Source: Candidatus Zhuqueibacterota bacterium
GTDB taxonomy: Bacteria > Zhuqueibacterota > Zhuqueibacteria > Thermofontimicrobiales > Thiofontviventaceae
Direction of reading: 5' to 3'
DNA: 56,037 nucleotides
Assembly (NCBI GenBank): GCA_016926625.1
Contig: JAFGOE010000074.1
Span: 1-56,037 of the forward strand
In this document: one piece after another, positions 44,067 through 54,200 of the stretch
Numbering within the stretch: position 1 is the first letter of the stretch
Layout: every line of letters starts with the position of its first letter
Notes under the pieces: generated by a model
What the model was told of the DNA's origin: nothing
Seen by the model: the letters and a program-made list of their open reading frames with translations, nothing else
Databases searched by the model: none
Program-made: the position numbers and the translations under genes

Positions 44067-44747
44067 TTATTCGACGCCCTTCAGCACCCCTAACCACCTC
44101 TCAGCCTCCCTGCGCATTGAATCCGGGTCTTCGATCATCTTTGTAAGCGCAGAACCACAATAAATGCCTTGCGGATCCGACTGAACCACATCGTTGAGAT
44201 TCTGTAAGGAAACGCCACCCGTATAGAGAACTGTTAGGTCTTTGAATGGCCCTCTCCATGCAGCGGACAATCCGACATTAGAACCTGTCGCAGTAACCGC
44301 CGGAAACAGCTTATATGTCCATTGATACAGATAATTGCTGCGCAATTCCTCCAGTTCGCAACCATAGATATCGGCCTTCTGAACCAGCTGCTTGCCGACA
44401 TCGCTCAATCCCCCCGGAATGCACATCACATCGTTCTTAGCGCACATCTCCACTACATCAGGAATGTAGTCGGCAGAAACAACGCCCGCTACGCCACAAC
44501 GCAGCGCCGTTTCACACTGCCTCTTCGTCATCACCGTCCCTGCCAGTATTAACGCTTCCGGATGCGCTGTCATCAAATGCTCAATGCTGTGCATGGCAAC
44601 TTCCGTCCGAAGTGCAACTTCCAAAATAATACCCAGGGGATTTAATATTTCGTACGCCTTGACACATTGTTCGATACGTTTCGGTGCCAATAGTGCAATC
44701 AGTCGATTCTCTTTTAAGATACGGAACACCTGTTCTGATTTGTTCAT
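44067..44747 (-). CDS. eda: KDPG/KHG aldolase family protein
   Basis: This 226-residue TIM-barrel aldolase has the catalytic Glu region IILEVALRT, LAGTVM, and the Schiff-base Lys in YKLFPAV. It also has GIYCGSALT. Such enzymes split 2-keto-3-deoxy-6-phosphogluconate (or 4-hydroxy-2-oxoglutarate) into pyruvate and an aldehyde. The start overlaps the stop of the dehydrogenase upstream by four bases (44744-44747), so the two form one operon, probably for a sugar-acid pathway. Substrate could also be a 2-keto-3-deoxy acid other than KDPG. Confidence 0.88.
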   Translation of the reverse strand: MNKSEQVFRILKENRLIALLAPKRIEQCVKAYEILNPLGIILEVALRTEVAMHSIEHLMTAHPEALILAGTVMTKRQCETALRCGVAGVVSADYIPDVVEMCAKNDVMCIPGGLSDVGKQLVQKADIYGCELEELRSNYLYQWTYKLFPAVTATGSNVGLSAAWRGPFKDLTVLYTGGVSLQNLNDVVQSDPQGIYCGSALTKMIEDPDSMRREAERWLGVLKGVE

Positions 44748-45790
44748 TTCAAACCTCTTTCGTTAAACTGTTCAGCATTATGCCTGGATGATAATACCTG
44801 CGGATTGATTACGTTATCGGGTATCTTCCCATGAATAAAATTCAATATCTGTTCCACCACTCGTTCCCGCATCGCTCGTTCGGACTCAACAGAATACCAG
44901 CCCAGGTGTGGTGTTGTGTACAATCGCTCGATTTTTAAGAGTTTCGCTGAAGCAGACGGTGGTTCCCTGAACTCAAACACATCGATGCCCGCGGCAGCTA
45001 TCCTCCCGCTCTCACACGCTTCGATCAAGGCGTTCTCATCGATAACACCGCCCCTGGCCGTATTGATGATACACGCGTGCTGTTTCATCATATTTAACTG
45101 GTGGTGACTTATCATATGCCTCGTTTCGTTATTTAATGGTGTGTGCAACGTGATCACATCCGATTCTCTCAGCACAGTCTCTAACGGTACCGTCTCGATG
45201 CCTAATTCATGTTTGCGCTCGGGAGTAAGATATGGATCGCACACGAGACATCTCATCTGGAAACCGCACATCATCTGCAATACAGCACTTCCTATCCGCC
45301 CACAACCGATAATCCCCAATGTCTTCTGATAGAGCCGATAAATGGGCTGAGCGACCTCACAATCCCAGTCGCCTTTCTCCATCGATACGGACATGGCTTG
45401 TTTCTGTTGAGCGAACTTGCGAACACAGCACATGATCAGCATGATGGTCTGTTCGGCTACTTCGTGAATGCAATAATCCGGAATGTTGATGAACATGATC
45501 CCCCGATCTGACAAAGCATCCACATCGACATTATCGTACCCCACACCATGTCGTATCACCAGCTTGCATTGATTGAGCGATCGGATGATCTCCCGATTTA
45601 ATTTGACCATATTCACCACAAGAATATCAGCATCTTTCGTGGCAGCGATTATTTGCGACAAGGGCCTATGCTTCAACTGATGCGCCTCAAACATGATATT
45701 TTTCATTTTGGCAAACAGATCGCGCTCCCAATTCAGATCATCTTCTATATAATCAGTGATCACGATCTTCCATTCATCACGTTGGTCCAT
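44744..45790 (-). CDS. D-isomer-specific 2-hydroxyacid dehydrogenase
   Basis: This 348-residue NAD-dependent dehydrogenase carries the Rossmann motif LGIIGCGRIGSAV, the substrate region HTPLNNETRHMI, IINTARGGVIDE and the catalytic His in TTPHLGWYS. It resembles the CtBP/SerA group. The stop overlaps the aldolase start, so it probably oxidises or reduces a sugar-derived 2-hydroxy acid in the same pathway. A phosphoglycerate role is less likely because there is no ACT domain. A weak GGAAAG-type site precedes the ATG. Confidence 0.88.
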   Translation of the reverse strand: MDQRDEWKIVITDYIEDDLNWERDLFAKMKNIMFEAHQLKHRPLSQIIAATKDADILVVNMVKLNREIIRSLNQCKLVIRHGVGYDNVDVDALSDRGIMFINIPDYCIHEVAEQTIMLIMCCVRKFAQQKQAMSVSMEKGDWDCEVAQPIYRLYQKTLGIIGCGRIGSAVLQMMCGFQMRCLVCDPYLTPERKHELGIETVPLETVLRESDVITLHTPLNNETRHMISHHQLNMMKQHACIINTARGGVIDENALIEACESGRIAAAGIDVFEFREPPSASAKLLKIERLYTTPHLGWYSVESERAMRERVVEQILNFIHGKIPDNVINPQVLSSRHNAEQFNERGLK

Positions 45791-45812
45791 CTCAACTTTC
45801 CACCATAGATAT

Positions 45813-45977
45813 TTAGTTCCCGAATAATATCTTTAACCTATTGATAATATTACAAATAAAATCTAAGCCTATTTTCAAATCTTTTTGCATCGCTCCCATT
45901 CCAATCATCATGAATCGAACTCGAATCCGGAATTGAGCGATGAATGGCTGTCCACCGGATCGAGTCGCAATTTTCAT
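45813..45977 (-). CDS. Possible small protein upstream of the dehydrogenase-aldolase operon
   Basis: 54 codons start at the ATG at 45977 with GAGGTG six bases before it. The stop lies 22 bases before the dehydrogenase start. The peptide is basic and hydrophobic (KIATRSGGQPFIAQFRIRV) and not recognised. It could be a leader or a chance ORF; the rest of the 392-base gap 45791-46182 is AT-rich and carries the promoter of the next gene. Confidence 0.3.
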   Translation of the reverse strand: MKIATRSGGQPFIAQFRIRVRFMMIGMGAMQKDLKIGLDFICNIINRLKILFGN

Positions 45978-46080
45978 AAGCAGCACCTCAGACGACTTCC
46001 TTTTGAATTTAATAAAATAATTATAAAATAGCAAGAAAATGAATACGATTACTTCCGATAATTATAATTTCATAAATTCC

Positions 46081-46109
46081 TTGAATTTAAAAGATAAATT
46101 TATTATATT
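46081..46109 (+). promoter_or_regulatory. Predicted promoter for the outer membrane barrel gene
   Basis: TTGAAT (46081-46086), 17 bases, TATATT (46104-46109), 73 bases before the ATG at 46183. Confidence 0.6.
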
Positions 46110-46182
46110 GACTTCGGTTAACTGTAATAATCAATCTGTTTCGAGATTATATTATTATTTGACAACCTAATAAGGAGGATTC

Positions 46183-47340
46183 ATGATGAGACAGAAAACT
46201 ATGCTGAGCGTATGTTTACTACTCGCTATCTTTGTGACAGGCTTGTTCTCGATACCTGCCTACGCGACAGAGACGAGAGTGAGTTCCATGGGTGGCGTGG
46301 GATTATTTATCCGTGATAACTCGAATGTGTTATATTTTCCGGCGACTCTGGTGAATTATTCCGATCAGGTGATCGCCGAGTTAAGAATTAAGAACAGCGA
46401 TGAATCATACACCATCGGTGGGCATCTGCCGGTAACCGATCAGGGAGCCGTAATTGGCGTCTATTTAAACCGACCGATCCCAATTCCGCTGCCGGTATCG
46501 GAGATCACCAATCATTTAGAACTCGAACAAACCGCGTCGTTGTTCTATGCGACCAAATCGGGCGATTTAAACTTTGGTGTGGGTTTCTCGTTCGCACATG
46601 ACGGATGGAAGGATGACACCGGAAGTGAAAAAAATAGTGAGACCGCAAATTACTTTGGTATCCAGGGAGGTATATCATCCGAGCTGTTCGATTTGGGTAT
46701 CATGGTCGATTTGCCACGGATCAACACGGAAATGGGAGAATCGGAATTATCCGTCTCTGGTAACGGATTCGGCTTGATTGGACGTTACTTCATGCAGCAG
46801 ACGGATATACTGGAAATCGTGCCTGTCGGTTCATTTTACACCGGTTCCGCAACGAGTGAATATAATTATAACTCCAGTTCAAGCGAGACCAAGCATTCGA
46901 ATATGGACTTGCTGTTAGGCCTCAGCTTTAATTATCATATTACAAAAAACAACCTTGCTGTTCTGGGAATTGAAGCCTTCGGAATGAGCAAAGAGACTGA
47001 AGAAGATCAGAACAAAAATAAATCGACATCGCAGACGAATACGTTGCCCGCGATCTATCTCGGCGTCGAGTCCAGAATTTCAAAATGGTTGACCGGCCGA
47101 TTGGGAGCTAAACAATCATACTATACGAATAAATTAATCAACGAGCCCGATGAGGGTGACAAGACAGAAGTATCTATCCAGGATTCTGAATTCCATTTTT
47201 CATTCGGTTTCGGCGTCCGTTTCAACAGCTTCATCCTCGATGCATCTTTCAATGAAGGCCTTCTGTTCGATGGACCCAATTTTATCAGCGGCACATCGAA
47301 TGGGATGACCAATAAGATATCATTAGTCTATTTATTTTAA
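46183..47340 (+). CDS. Outer membrane beta-barrel protein, unknown
   Basis: This 385-residue protein has a signal peptide (about 1-28) and then a string of short alternating strands rich in Gly, Asn and aromatic residues (GVGFSFAHDG, NYFGIQGGIS, LLLGLSFNYHI, FHFSFGFGVRFN). It ends in a terminal Phe (SLVYLF) as BAM-dependent barrels do. AAGGAGG is a strong ribosome site; the ATG at 46186 is an alternative start with better spacing. No family could be named; it may be a porin or scaffold. A perfect terminator follows. Confidence 0.72.
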   Translation: MMRQKTMLSVCLLLAIFVTGLFSIPAYATETRVSSMGGVGLFIRDNSNVLYFPATLVNYSDQVIAELRIKNSDESYTIGGHLPVTDQGAVIGVYLNRPIPIPLPVSEITNHLELEQTASLFYATKSGDLNFGVGFSFAHDGWKDDTGSEKNSETANYFGIQGGISSELFDLGIMVDLPRINTEMGESELSVSGNGFGLIGRYFMQQTDILEIVPVGSFYTGSATSEYNYNSSSSETKHSNMDLLLGLSFNYHITKNNLAVLGIEAFGMSKETEEDQNKNKSTSQTNTLPAIYLGVESRISKWLTGRLGAKQSYYTNKLINEPDEGDKTEVSIQDSEFHFSFGFGVRFNSFILDASFNEGLLFDGPNFISGTSNGMTNKISLVYLF

Positions 47341-47430
47341 CCACAACGGTCGCTACGCTTATTCGTCCGTTATACGTAAGATGTCACGTTTCGAAAATTT
47401 TTTTCATACGCCTTAAGAATTAGAAAACGA

Positions 47431-47469
47431 TACCACCTCGGCTCAATGTGGACGAGGTGGTATTTTTTT
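47431..47469 (+). terminator. Intrinsic terminator after the barrel gene
   Basis: TACCACCTCG (47431-47440) and CGAGGTGGTA (47453-47462) are exact complements and are followed by TTTTTTT. This is the clearest rho-independent terminator in the window. Confidence 0.9.
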
Positions 47470-47569
47470 ATTGCGACTGTATTACTCACAACTCCAGTCT
47501 ATTTTTCCCACAAGAAATTCCTGCTTCGAAAAATTATTTTAGTAACCATGATTTGTATCATAAATTTAC

Positions 47570-47598
47570 TTGCGAAAATGTTACAATATTGTTATATT
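47570..47598 (+). promoter_or_regulatory. Predicted promoter for the channel/RCK gene
   Basis: TTGCGA (47570-47575), 17 bases, TATATT (47593-47598), 42 bases before the ATG at 47640. Confidence 0.5.
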
Positions 47599-47639
47599 TA
47601 AAGTAAATGGTCATCGAACACCTAATTTAAAGTCGTCAT

Positions 47640-48962
47640 ATGATAAATCTAATCAATCGTTACTGGCGGATAACCCTTTTCATCACCGTGATAGTGACCT
47701 CCTATGCCTGTTTTCTGTTCACCGATAATCTGAAATCGGGTGTGCCGGCTATGTACGTCGAGGCATTGTATTATTCGGTGAGTCTGTTCGTGTTCGGAGG
47801 TATCGATATCGGTCACCCCTACGGCGCCACGAAGATGATCCATCTGCTGTTGTGGATGTGCTATTTTGTGGCACCATTGCTGACGGTGAGTTTTGTTTAT
47901 CAGATCGTTCAGGACCGGATTTTGAACCGACTCAAGATGAAATGGAGCGGTCATATCGTGATCTGTGGATTCGGTCGCAACGGCAAATTGATCTATCAGC
48001 TTCTCAGGCATCAATGGGCAAGGACTCAGAAAATTATCGTCATCGAAAACGACCAGTCGAACCCTTACACCGAACTGTTGACTCACGATCGAAGGACGTG
48101 GTGGCTGAGGAGCGATTTCACCAAACAAATTGTACTAAAAAACGCGCGGGTCGATAAGGCGAAGAGCGTTTACATTACCACAAACCATGATATGAACAAT
48201 ATCAACGCGATGTTCGAGATCCAGGAGATGGCCGACAGGAACAAAAACTTAAACCTGTTTTGTCACGTCGGTGATATTGATTTACAGAAAAATATGATGG
48301 AGACGCTCTCCGAAGAACGTAAATACAGGAACGTCAAGCTATTCAACGGTTATCGGGCCGTGACGAAATTTCTCTACGAAGAAATGATCCAAAAAAGCAG
48401 CGTTTTAAGTGAGAACGGCAATATCTTCATCATCATGGGGTTTGGCCGGTTCGGAGAGATGATATTCACCCATATCATGAACGATTGCCATCGCGGCAAA
48501 CAAGATTCCATTTACATCGTTACCCTCAACCAGAACAACCTGTTAAAACGACATAAGTACAAATGGTCCAGAGAAAAATTTGTGGCCGATTGTAAAGTGA
48601 ATGATCCGATCATCGGAGATATGACAAACCCGGAAATATGGAATAATCTGGCAAAAAAAATCAATCAAACGAAAAAACGAATCATCATTTTTACGTGTCA
48701 GGATAACGACATATCGAATTTGAACACGGCCATTTCCCTGAAACTCGAAGGACCTGAGCAGTTTACCCATGCGGTCATCTACTGCCGTATGTACAGTGAA
48801 ACCGCTCATGCACTCAACAAAATCTTAGAACGACGCATCACCAAACAGATCGAAAAGGATGTTATTCTGTTCCCGATGAGGGAAAAATTGAGAAATGCAT
48901 TCGAACTGGAGCTGTTTCACATCAGAAGAGAGAGTGATGCCAAAGGGTTGAACAGCGGATGA
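47640..48962 (+). CDS. Two-helix channel-like protein with tandem RCK (TrkA-N) domains
   Basis: This 440-residue protein has a membrane helix at about 9-27, a pore-like segment around 42-60, a second helix at about 66-90, and then two cytoplasmic NAD-binding RCK domains. The first begins HIVICGFGRNG (105-115), the second IFIIMGFGRFG (about 262-272). The layout is that of prokaryotic two-TM potassium channels, but the pore shows FVFGGIDIG (50-58) rather than TVGYGD. It may carry a different ion or have no pore function. It appears to be a single-gene unit with its own promoter and a terminator downstream. Confidence 0.78.
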   Translation: MINLINRYWRITLFITVIVTSYACFLFTDNLKSGVPAMYVEALYYSVSLFVFGGIDIGHPYGATKMIHLLLWMCYFVAPLLTVSFVYQIVQDRILNRLKMKWSGHIVICGFGRNGKLIYQLLRHQWARTQKIIVIENDQSNPYTELLTHDRRTWWLRSDFTKQIVLKNARVDKAKSVYITTNHDMNNINAMFEIQEMADRNKNLNLFCHVGDIDLQKNMMETLSEERKYRNVKLFNGYRAVTKFLYEEMIQKSSVLSENGNIFIIMGFGRFGEMIFTHIMNDCHRGKQDSIYIVTLNQNNLLKRHKYKWSREKFVADCKVNDPIIGDMTNPEIWNNLAKKINQTKKRIIIFTCQDNDISNLNTAISLKLEGPEQFTHAVIYCRMYSETAHALNKILERRITKQIEKDVILFPMREKLRNAFELELFHIRRESDAKGLNSG

Positions 48963-49031
48963 CTCTGCTGACTCATCACGATGGTTCACCTGCAGACCAT
49001 ATCTCGTGGTGAGCCTTACCCCCAAAAATAA

Positions 49032-49073
49032 AGAAGCTCTTTAAACCAGGGTAGTGATCAAAGAGCCTCTTTT
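49032..49073 (+). terminator. Intrinsic terminator between convergent genes
   Basis: AGAAGCTCTTT (49032-49042) pairs with AAAGAGCCTCT (49060-49070), with one mismatch, and TTT follows. It probably ends the channel transcript. The other strand has only a short run of T, so it is weaker in that direction. Confidence 0.6.
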
Positions 49074-49135
49074 GTGAAAGAAAAATCGAATTCCACACCA
49101 TGCATGCTAGCAAGGAATTCGTCTGATAACCCAGC

Positions 49136-50251
49136 TTAATCCTGGTGACCGTTCCGGCTCCATTCCTTAATCGCATTCACGACGTCCTCGATCTGGTTCT
49201 TACTGAGTTCCGCAAACATCGGCAATGACAGGATTTGGCTGGAATAGGATTCGGTGATAGGGAAATCTCCCTCACCGTAACCCAGGAAGCGATAACCTTC
49301 CTGGAGATGTACGGGAATGGGATAATGTAAACCACTCGCAATACCTCTCTCGTTGAGATATTTCTGCAGTTTATCCCGATTTTCGGTGCGAATCACATAC
49401 AGATGATATACGTGTTTCACATCATCAGCTTCCACAGGTGTAATCATATTCAGTTCAGATAATAACTCGTTGTAGGCCCTCGCATTCTGTCTCCGTCTCT
49501 CGTTCCATTGATCCAGATATTTCAGTTTCACTCTCAGTATAGCACCTTGAAAACCGGTTAGACGATAGTTATATCCCACCCGCTTGTGGCAATATTTATT
49601 TTCTGATCCATGATCTCTCAAAATTCTCATTTCACGATACAACGCCTCATCGTCGGTAACGACCATGCCTCCTTCACCATAGGCACCAAGATTCTTCCCA
49701 GGATAGAAACTAAAACAACCCATTTTACCGAGTCCGCCGGTGCGCTTGTTCTTATATTCGGCTCCATGTGCCTGGCAGGCATCTTCGATGACGACCAGGT
49801 TGTGCCTGTTAGCGATTTCTTGTATTGGGTCCATATTTACTGGCTGGCCGTACAGATGAACCGGTATGATCGCTTTAGTCCGTTCGGTGATGGCCGCTTC
49901 GAGACGCCCGGGATCCATCAGGTACGTGTCCGGATCGATATCCACCAGTACGGGTTTGGCGTTGGTATATAAAATAGCCTCGATCGTGGCGATAAAGGTG
50001 TTCGGAACTGTGATGACTTCATCACCTGCGCCGACACCTGCCGCTATTAAGGCTAAATGAAGAGCCGATGTCCCTGAATTCACGGCGACCGCGTATTTTG
50101 CCTGACAATAATCGGCAAATTCCTCTTCGAACTTGGCTACCTCAGTCCCCAGAATAAAAGCCGTGTTCTTCACAACATGATCTAAAGCAATATGCACCTC
50201 ATCCTTAATCGTTTCGTATTGCGCCTTCAAATCCACAAATGGGACATTCAT
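49136..50251 (-). CDS. DegT/DnrJ/EryC1/StrS sugar aminotransferase
   Basis: This 371-residue PLP enzyme has the family start (PFVDLKAQYE), NSGTSALHLAL, Asp157 (VIEDACQAHGA) and the PLP Lys186 in SFYPGKNLGAYGEGG. It would transaminate a nucleotide keto-sugar for polysaccharide, S-layer or LPS synthesis. AAAGGAG lies before the ATG. It is not surrounded by other sugar-nucleotide genes, which is unusual. Array A7 follows upstream on this strand. Confidence 0.92.
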   Translation of the reverse strand: MNVPFVDLKAQYETIKDEVHIALDHVVKNTAFILGTEVAKFEEEFADYCQAKYAVAVNSGTSALHLALIAAGVGAGDEVITVPNTFIATIEAILYTNAKPVLVDIDPDTYLMDPGRLEAAITERTKAIIPVHLYGQPVNMDPIQEIANRHNLVVIEDACQAHGAEYKNKRTGGLGKMGCFSFYPGKNLGAYGEGGMVVTDDEALYREMRILRDHGSENKYCHKRVGYNYRLTGFQGAILRVKLKYLDQWNERRRQNARAYNELLSELNMITPVEADDVKHVYHLYVIRTENRDKLQKYLNERGIASGLHYPIPVHLQEGYRFLGYGEGDFPITESYSSQILSLPMFAELSKNQIEDVVNAIKEWSRNGHQD

Positions 50252-50391
50252 ATGAGTAAACTCCTTTGTTTAAAATGTTGGTGTGACGTTGTGGCCAGGA
50301 AGATAAATCATTGTATTATACCCCATACGAAAGCTATTTGCGGAGAGGCAAACGGAGGAAAGGTGTGAATATTTTGTAATAATTTCATGTT

Positions 50392-50955
50392 AAAGCCTTA
50401 ACCATCGAGGCTACAGAGAAAAGCATAGATCACGAAGCTCAGACCACGAAGCTCACGAAGGACGACACGAAGAGCACGAAGAAAAGCTAAAAGCCTTTAC
50501 CACAGAGGGCACAGGGTAAAGAGAGAAAAATAGATCACAAAGCACAGACCACGAAGCTCACGAAGGACGACACGAAGACCACGAAGAAAAGCAAAAGCGT
50601 TTAACACAAAGAAAAGCTTCTACCACAGAGAGCACAGAGAACACAGAGCCCCTCTTCCCAACCCTTTTTCGAAAAGTAATTTTATTATTATTGTTTATAA
50701 TAATTAATGATTAAGTTACAATTCTTAAATAAGATAATATAAATTTTTTTCTATTATTTTTCTATAAAGTTTGGGGGTTGGGCTCTGTGTTCTCTGTGCC
50801 CTCTGTGGTAAAGGCTTTTAGCTTTTCTTCGTAGTTTTTGCTTTTCTTCGTGGTCTTCGTGTCGTCTTCGTGAGCTTCGTGGTCTGTGCTTTTCTTCGTG
50901 TGCTTCGTGATCTTTGCTTTTCTTCGTGAGCTTCGTGGTCTGTGCTTCTCGATCT
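50392..50955. repeat. Type A array, copy A7 (large and regular)
   Basis: The left arm (50400-50660) repeats CACGAAGnn units, with AAAAGC spacers and CACAGAGnn units. The centre (about 50665-50775) is A/T-rich with TTTATTATTATTG and CTATTATTTTTC. The right arm (50778-50955) is CTCTGTG and CTTCGTG units. Both arms end towards the centre in CAGAGCCC...CCCAACCC / GGGTTGGGCTCTG. It fills over half of the 1017-base gap 50252-51268. Confidence 0.87.
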
Positions 50956-51000
50956 ATACTTGTATTCTATACCTCGTTTCCTGTTCCTCGAAACGACATC

Positions 51001-51044
51001 CAAAATAAAACCATCTCGCTCCATCGATCTGGAACGAGATGGTT
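51001..51044 (-). terminator. Intrinsic terminator of the DUF11-PorV/OmpA operon
   Basis: On the minus strand AACCATCTCG (51044-51035) and CGAGATGGTT (51018-51009) are exact complements, with a further four inner pairs, and are followed by TTTATTTTG. It lies 225 bases after the stop at 51269. The section in between (about 51045-51268) shows no other feature. Confidence 0.8.
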
Positions 51045-51268
51045 CACTTTGAATTCTGAATTACCCTCCCCTTTGGGAAACCCGTGCTGTTCTCCGTGAG
51101 AGCAATTCAGAATCCTCGGGTGCATAACGCATCATAAATCCATCGCATCCGTCATCCTTTCTTTTCCTCTGACAATGCCTATCTGAAAATTCAATCGTAT
51201 CAGGCCATCATGCACAAGATTTCACCACCAACACATCGTGTCCGGATAATCTCATATCCCCTTATTTT

Positions 51269-54200
51269 TTAGTCAATTGAATAAACCTGTATTTCGATTC
51301 GTCTGTTCAATTGCCTGCCGTTCGGTGAGTCATTGTCGCCGATCAGATGCAGGTTGCCATTATTCTTCTCGAAATTGAACGGCTGCAGATTACCTGACTT
51401 TTCGTTCACCAGGCTAACTTTTCTTGTGTTAAAATATTTCTGCGTATTAAAATTCATGGTATCGTTGTAAAAGGTATCCTGATCGATCATGATCTCAAAC
51501 GGTTTTTCCGCACTTCGACCGATGGTCCCCCGGTGATCGACCTGCTTTGCTAAAATCTGTTCCAGCTCCGGATCCTTAACGATCCTTTTGTCCAACTCCT
51601 CCAAAAAGATCTCCTTGAACGTCTCTGCACGCTTCCGAGAATAGAGACGGTTTACCTGACTCGGCGGAATTCCACAGGCGTGACCGATAAACCTAATCCT
51701 TAAATTCTTGCTATGGCTTAACAACAACTTCAATTGCTCAAACAGTGAGCCCCATGGGATAACCGGATAAGGAATCGGATTATTAAACTCGGCCAATCCC
51801 ACGGTCGACGGGAGATTGACTCTGATCGTACCCATCTTCACCTTTCGCGGCCTCGTTTTGAATTCACGACCCAGTGTATCCGTCATAAAGACCTGATAAT
51901 CAACCAATCGCCCAAGCCACTGCTCGCCACCGTTTTTACGATGATTCCACGCTACCTTGTCCGTATCGTTCAGCGCGTATTCGAACTGGTGCGAAGCCCG
52001 CAATGTGTCGGATTCATAATGCACATGCCCGATACTGACAGGGATCACACCTCGGATGGTCGAGGTAAACTCGATCGGAAGCGGGATCAATGGCGCCGCA
52101 ACCGACTTAAACACGATGGGACGGAATAATTCTCTGTTCAACTCCCTACCGGTTTCATTGTCTAAGGCGGTGATGCGGACGAAACGACGTTCTTCAAGCA
52201 CGTCCTGATTTAACGATACACGCCGCGTCGGCGATTCTTCCCATGACATCAACTGCTCAGGTAACTGCTCCGGCCTTACCCCCAGGGCGATCAATTCGTT
52301 CCTCACCGCTAACACACGTTCTCTGGCAATTTCAACCGTCTCCTCGTTGACCGCATCCGCATACCCCTTCAAACTCAACACCACATTACCCTTATCCTTA
52401 ACTTGATCAGCCATAATTTGGAGCGGAGCGTAGAACCAATGCGATCGATCGTAATAACCGCTATCCATAACGACACTCATCGGATCAAAGAATACCTTCG
52501 TATTGATCGGAATATCCTGGTTTCTGCACGGCTTCATGAATGCATTCACGGTATCTCCGATCGCATATACACCTCTGGGGATGGTGTAGAATGCCTCTAT
52601 CCTGCTGTTATTGTCGAGTATCTCTTCTGATGTAAAATCATATCGATCATCGATAATTTCGGCCTTCGCGTGCAAATGATGCAGACCCTGACTGTCAGCC
52701 AGCCAGGTGAACGCGAAATATTGTGTCGTATTTGGGTAAAGATCATGCAGCATTTCCTGATGAATCGGCTCCATCGCGTTCAGCGAGTCGACCACGGTCA
52801 CTTTAACATGCGGTGCATTCAATTTACCGATGTTAGAGATGGCAACGGTGATCACCCCCTGCGTATCGCTCTCCGTGATCCATAAACTCGGTTCGAATTC
52901 GATCCTGTCCACGACGACATCGGGAAATACGATGTGAAATTTGTTTATCTTCTCATCGATCGGACGGTAATGAAAATCTTTATCATGAGCCAGAACAGTC
53001 CAATAATAATCCCCGCTCGAAAGCATGGTCACCGTTTGCTCTAATAATGTTTTAGAATCTTTGGGCATGAACGAGTACTCATTGACAAAGGCCAGGTCGT
53101 GCGAGTACTCTTCCTTTAACCGGGCCATTGTCTTATCACCGTCGTCGAATCGATCTAATAGTGTACGTAATTTTGAATCAGTTTCAGGCACTCCATCCGC
53201 TTTTTCGACCAGCAACAGGTACCCCACATCATCATAGAGATCAGGATCACGCGAGGGTGACCAGCTGAGGCGACGATCGTCGAAACCAAGCGTGTCACCG
53301 TAATCAGGATATATAAACTCGAAAGCCTCAGGTCCGATTGGATAGTGATTCATACTGCCGCGATAGGCATGATCAAACAATTCATTGTTCTCTAACGCCG
53401 CGAAATCTAACCTCATCGCCTTGTTGCGACCGAATACGCGGCCCGGGGATAATACATCGTCCAGACGAACGCTTAAGCCTAACGATACCTTGCTCATCAG
53501 ATTTTCATTGAAATTATACCCCCCACGAACCGAAAACAGATAGCCCCAGGAGAGTTCAGAGCCGAGACTGATTCGTCCGATCTCGTCTTTAACCTTCAGG
53601 TAATCCACCGCAAATTTACATTGGACTCCGTTATGTGTTCCCAGGTCGAGCGATACTCCCCCTCGAAGAGTCGTAGGCATCGGCGTGGCCACAGACTTGA
53701 ATGTCATGGGATTCCCGATTTGAGTCAGCGATATCCCCGCCGAAACATAACCGTAATCGAGCACATTCTCGATAAACCTGAAGCGCCGGGATTTATACAG
53801 CACACCGACATCCGCGAGTACCGTATTTGAATTGAAATTGACCAGTTCACTTCTCAAATATTTTACACTGGCACCAAGCGCCACCTGATCCGAAATAAAG
53901 GTAAGCGGATTTCCAATGCTCACAGCAGCCAGAACGTCATTGGCCGATACGGCACTCTGGTTACCGAGAGTGCTATCAAACTCTTTTACTCCCTGATAAT
54001 TGATGCCGAACGCCACCCTGGTCGCGTCACTCCAGAATGTATTAAAATGCATTCCGTAGTTTAAAGAGACATTGTAAACATCGGCGATCCACTTTGTGTA
54101 ATTCGCAGACCACTGCCATTCACGAATGAAACCAGTAGCACCCGGATTGGCATAGAACGTCTGCATTTCATCGATACCGCCGGCCAGACCTGTCGCCATA

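Noticed and set aside
47649..48128. 159-codon minus-strand frame over the channel gene
   Set aside because: It is antisense to a conserved RCK protein and has no start signals; a shadow.
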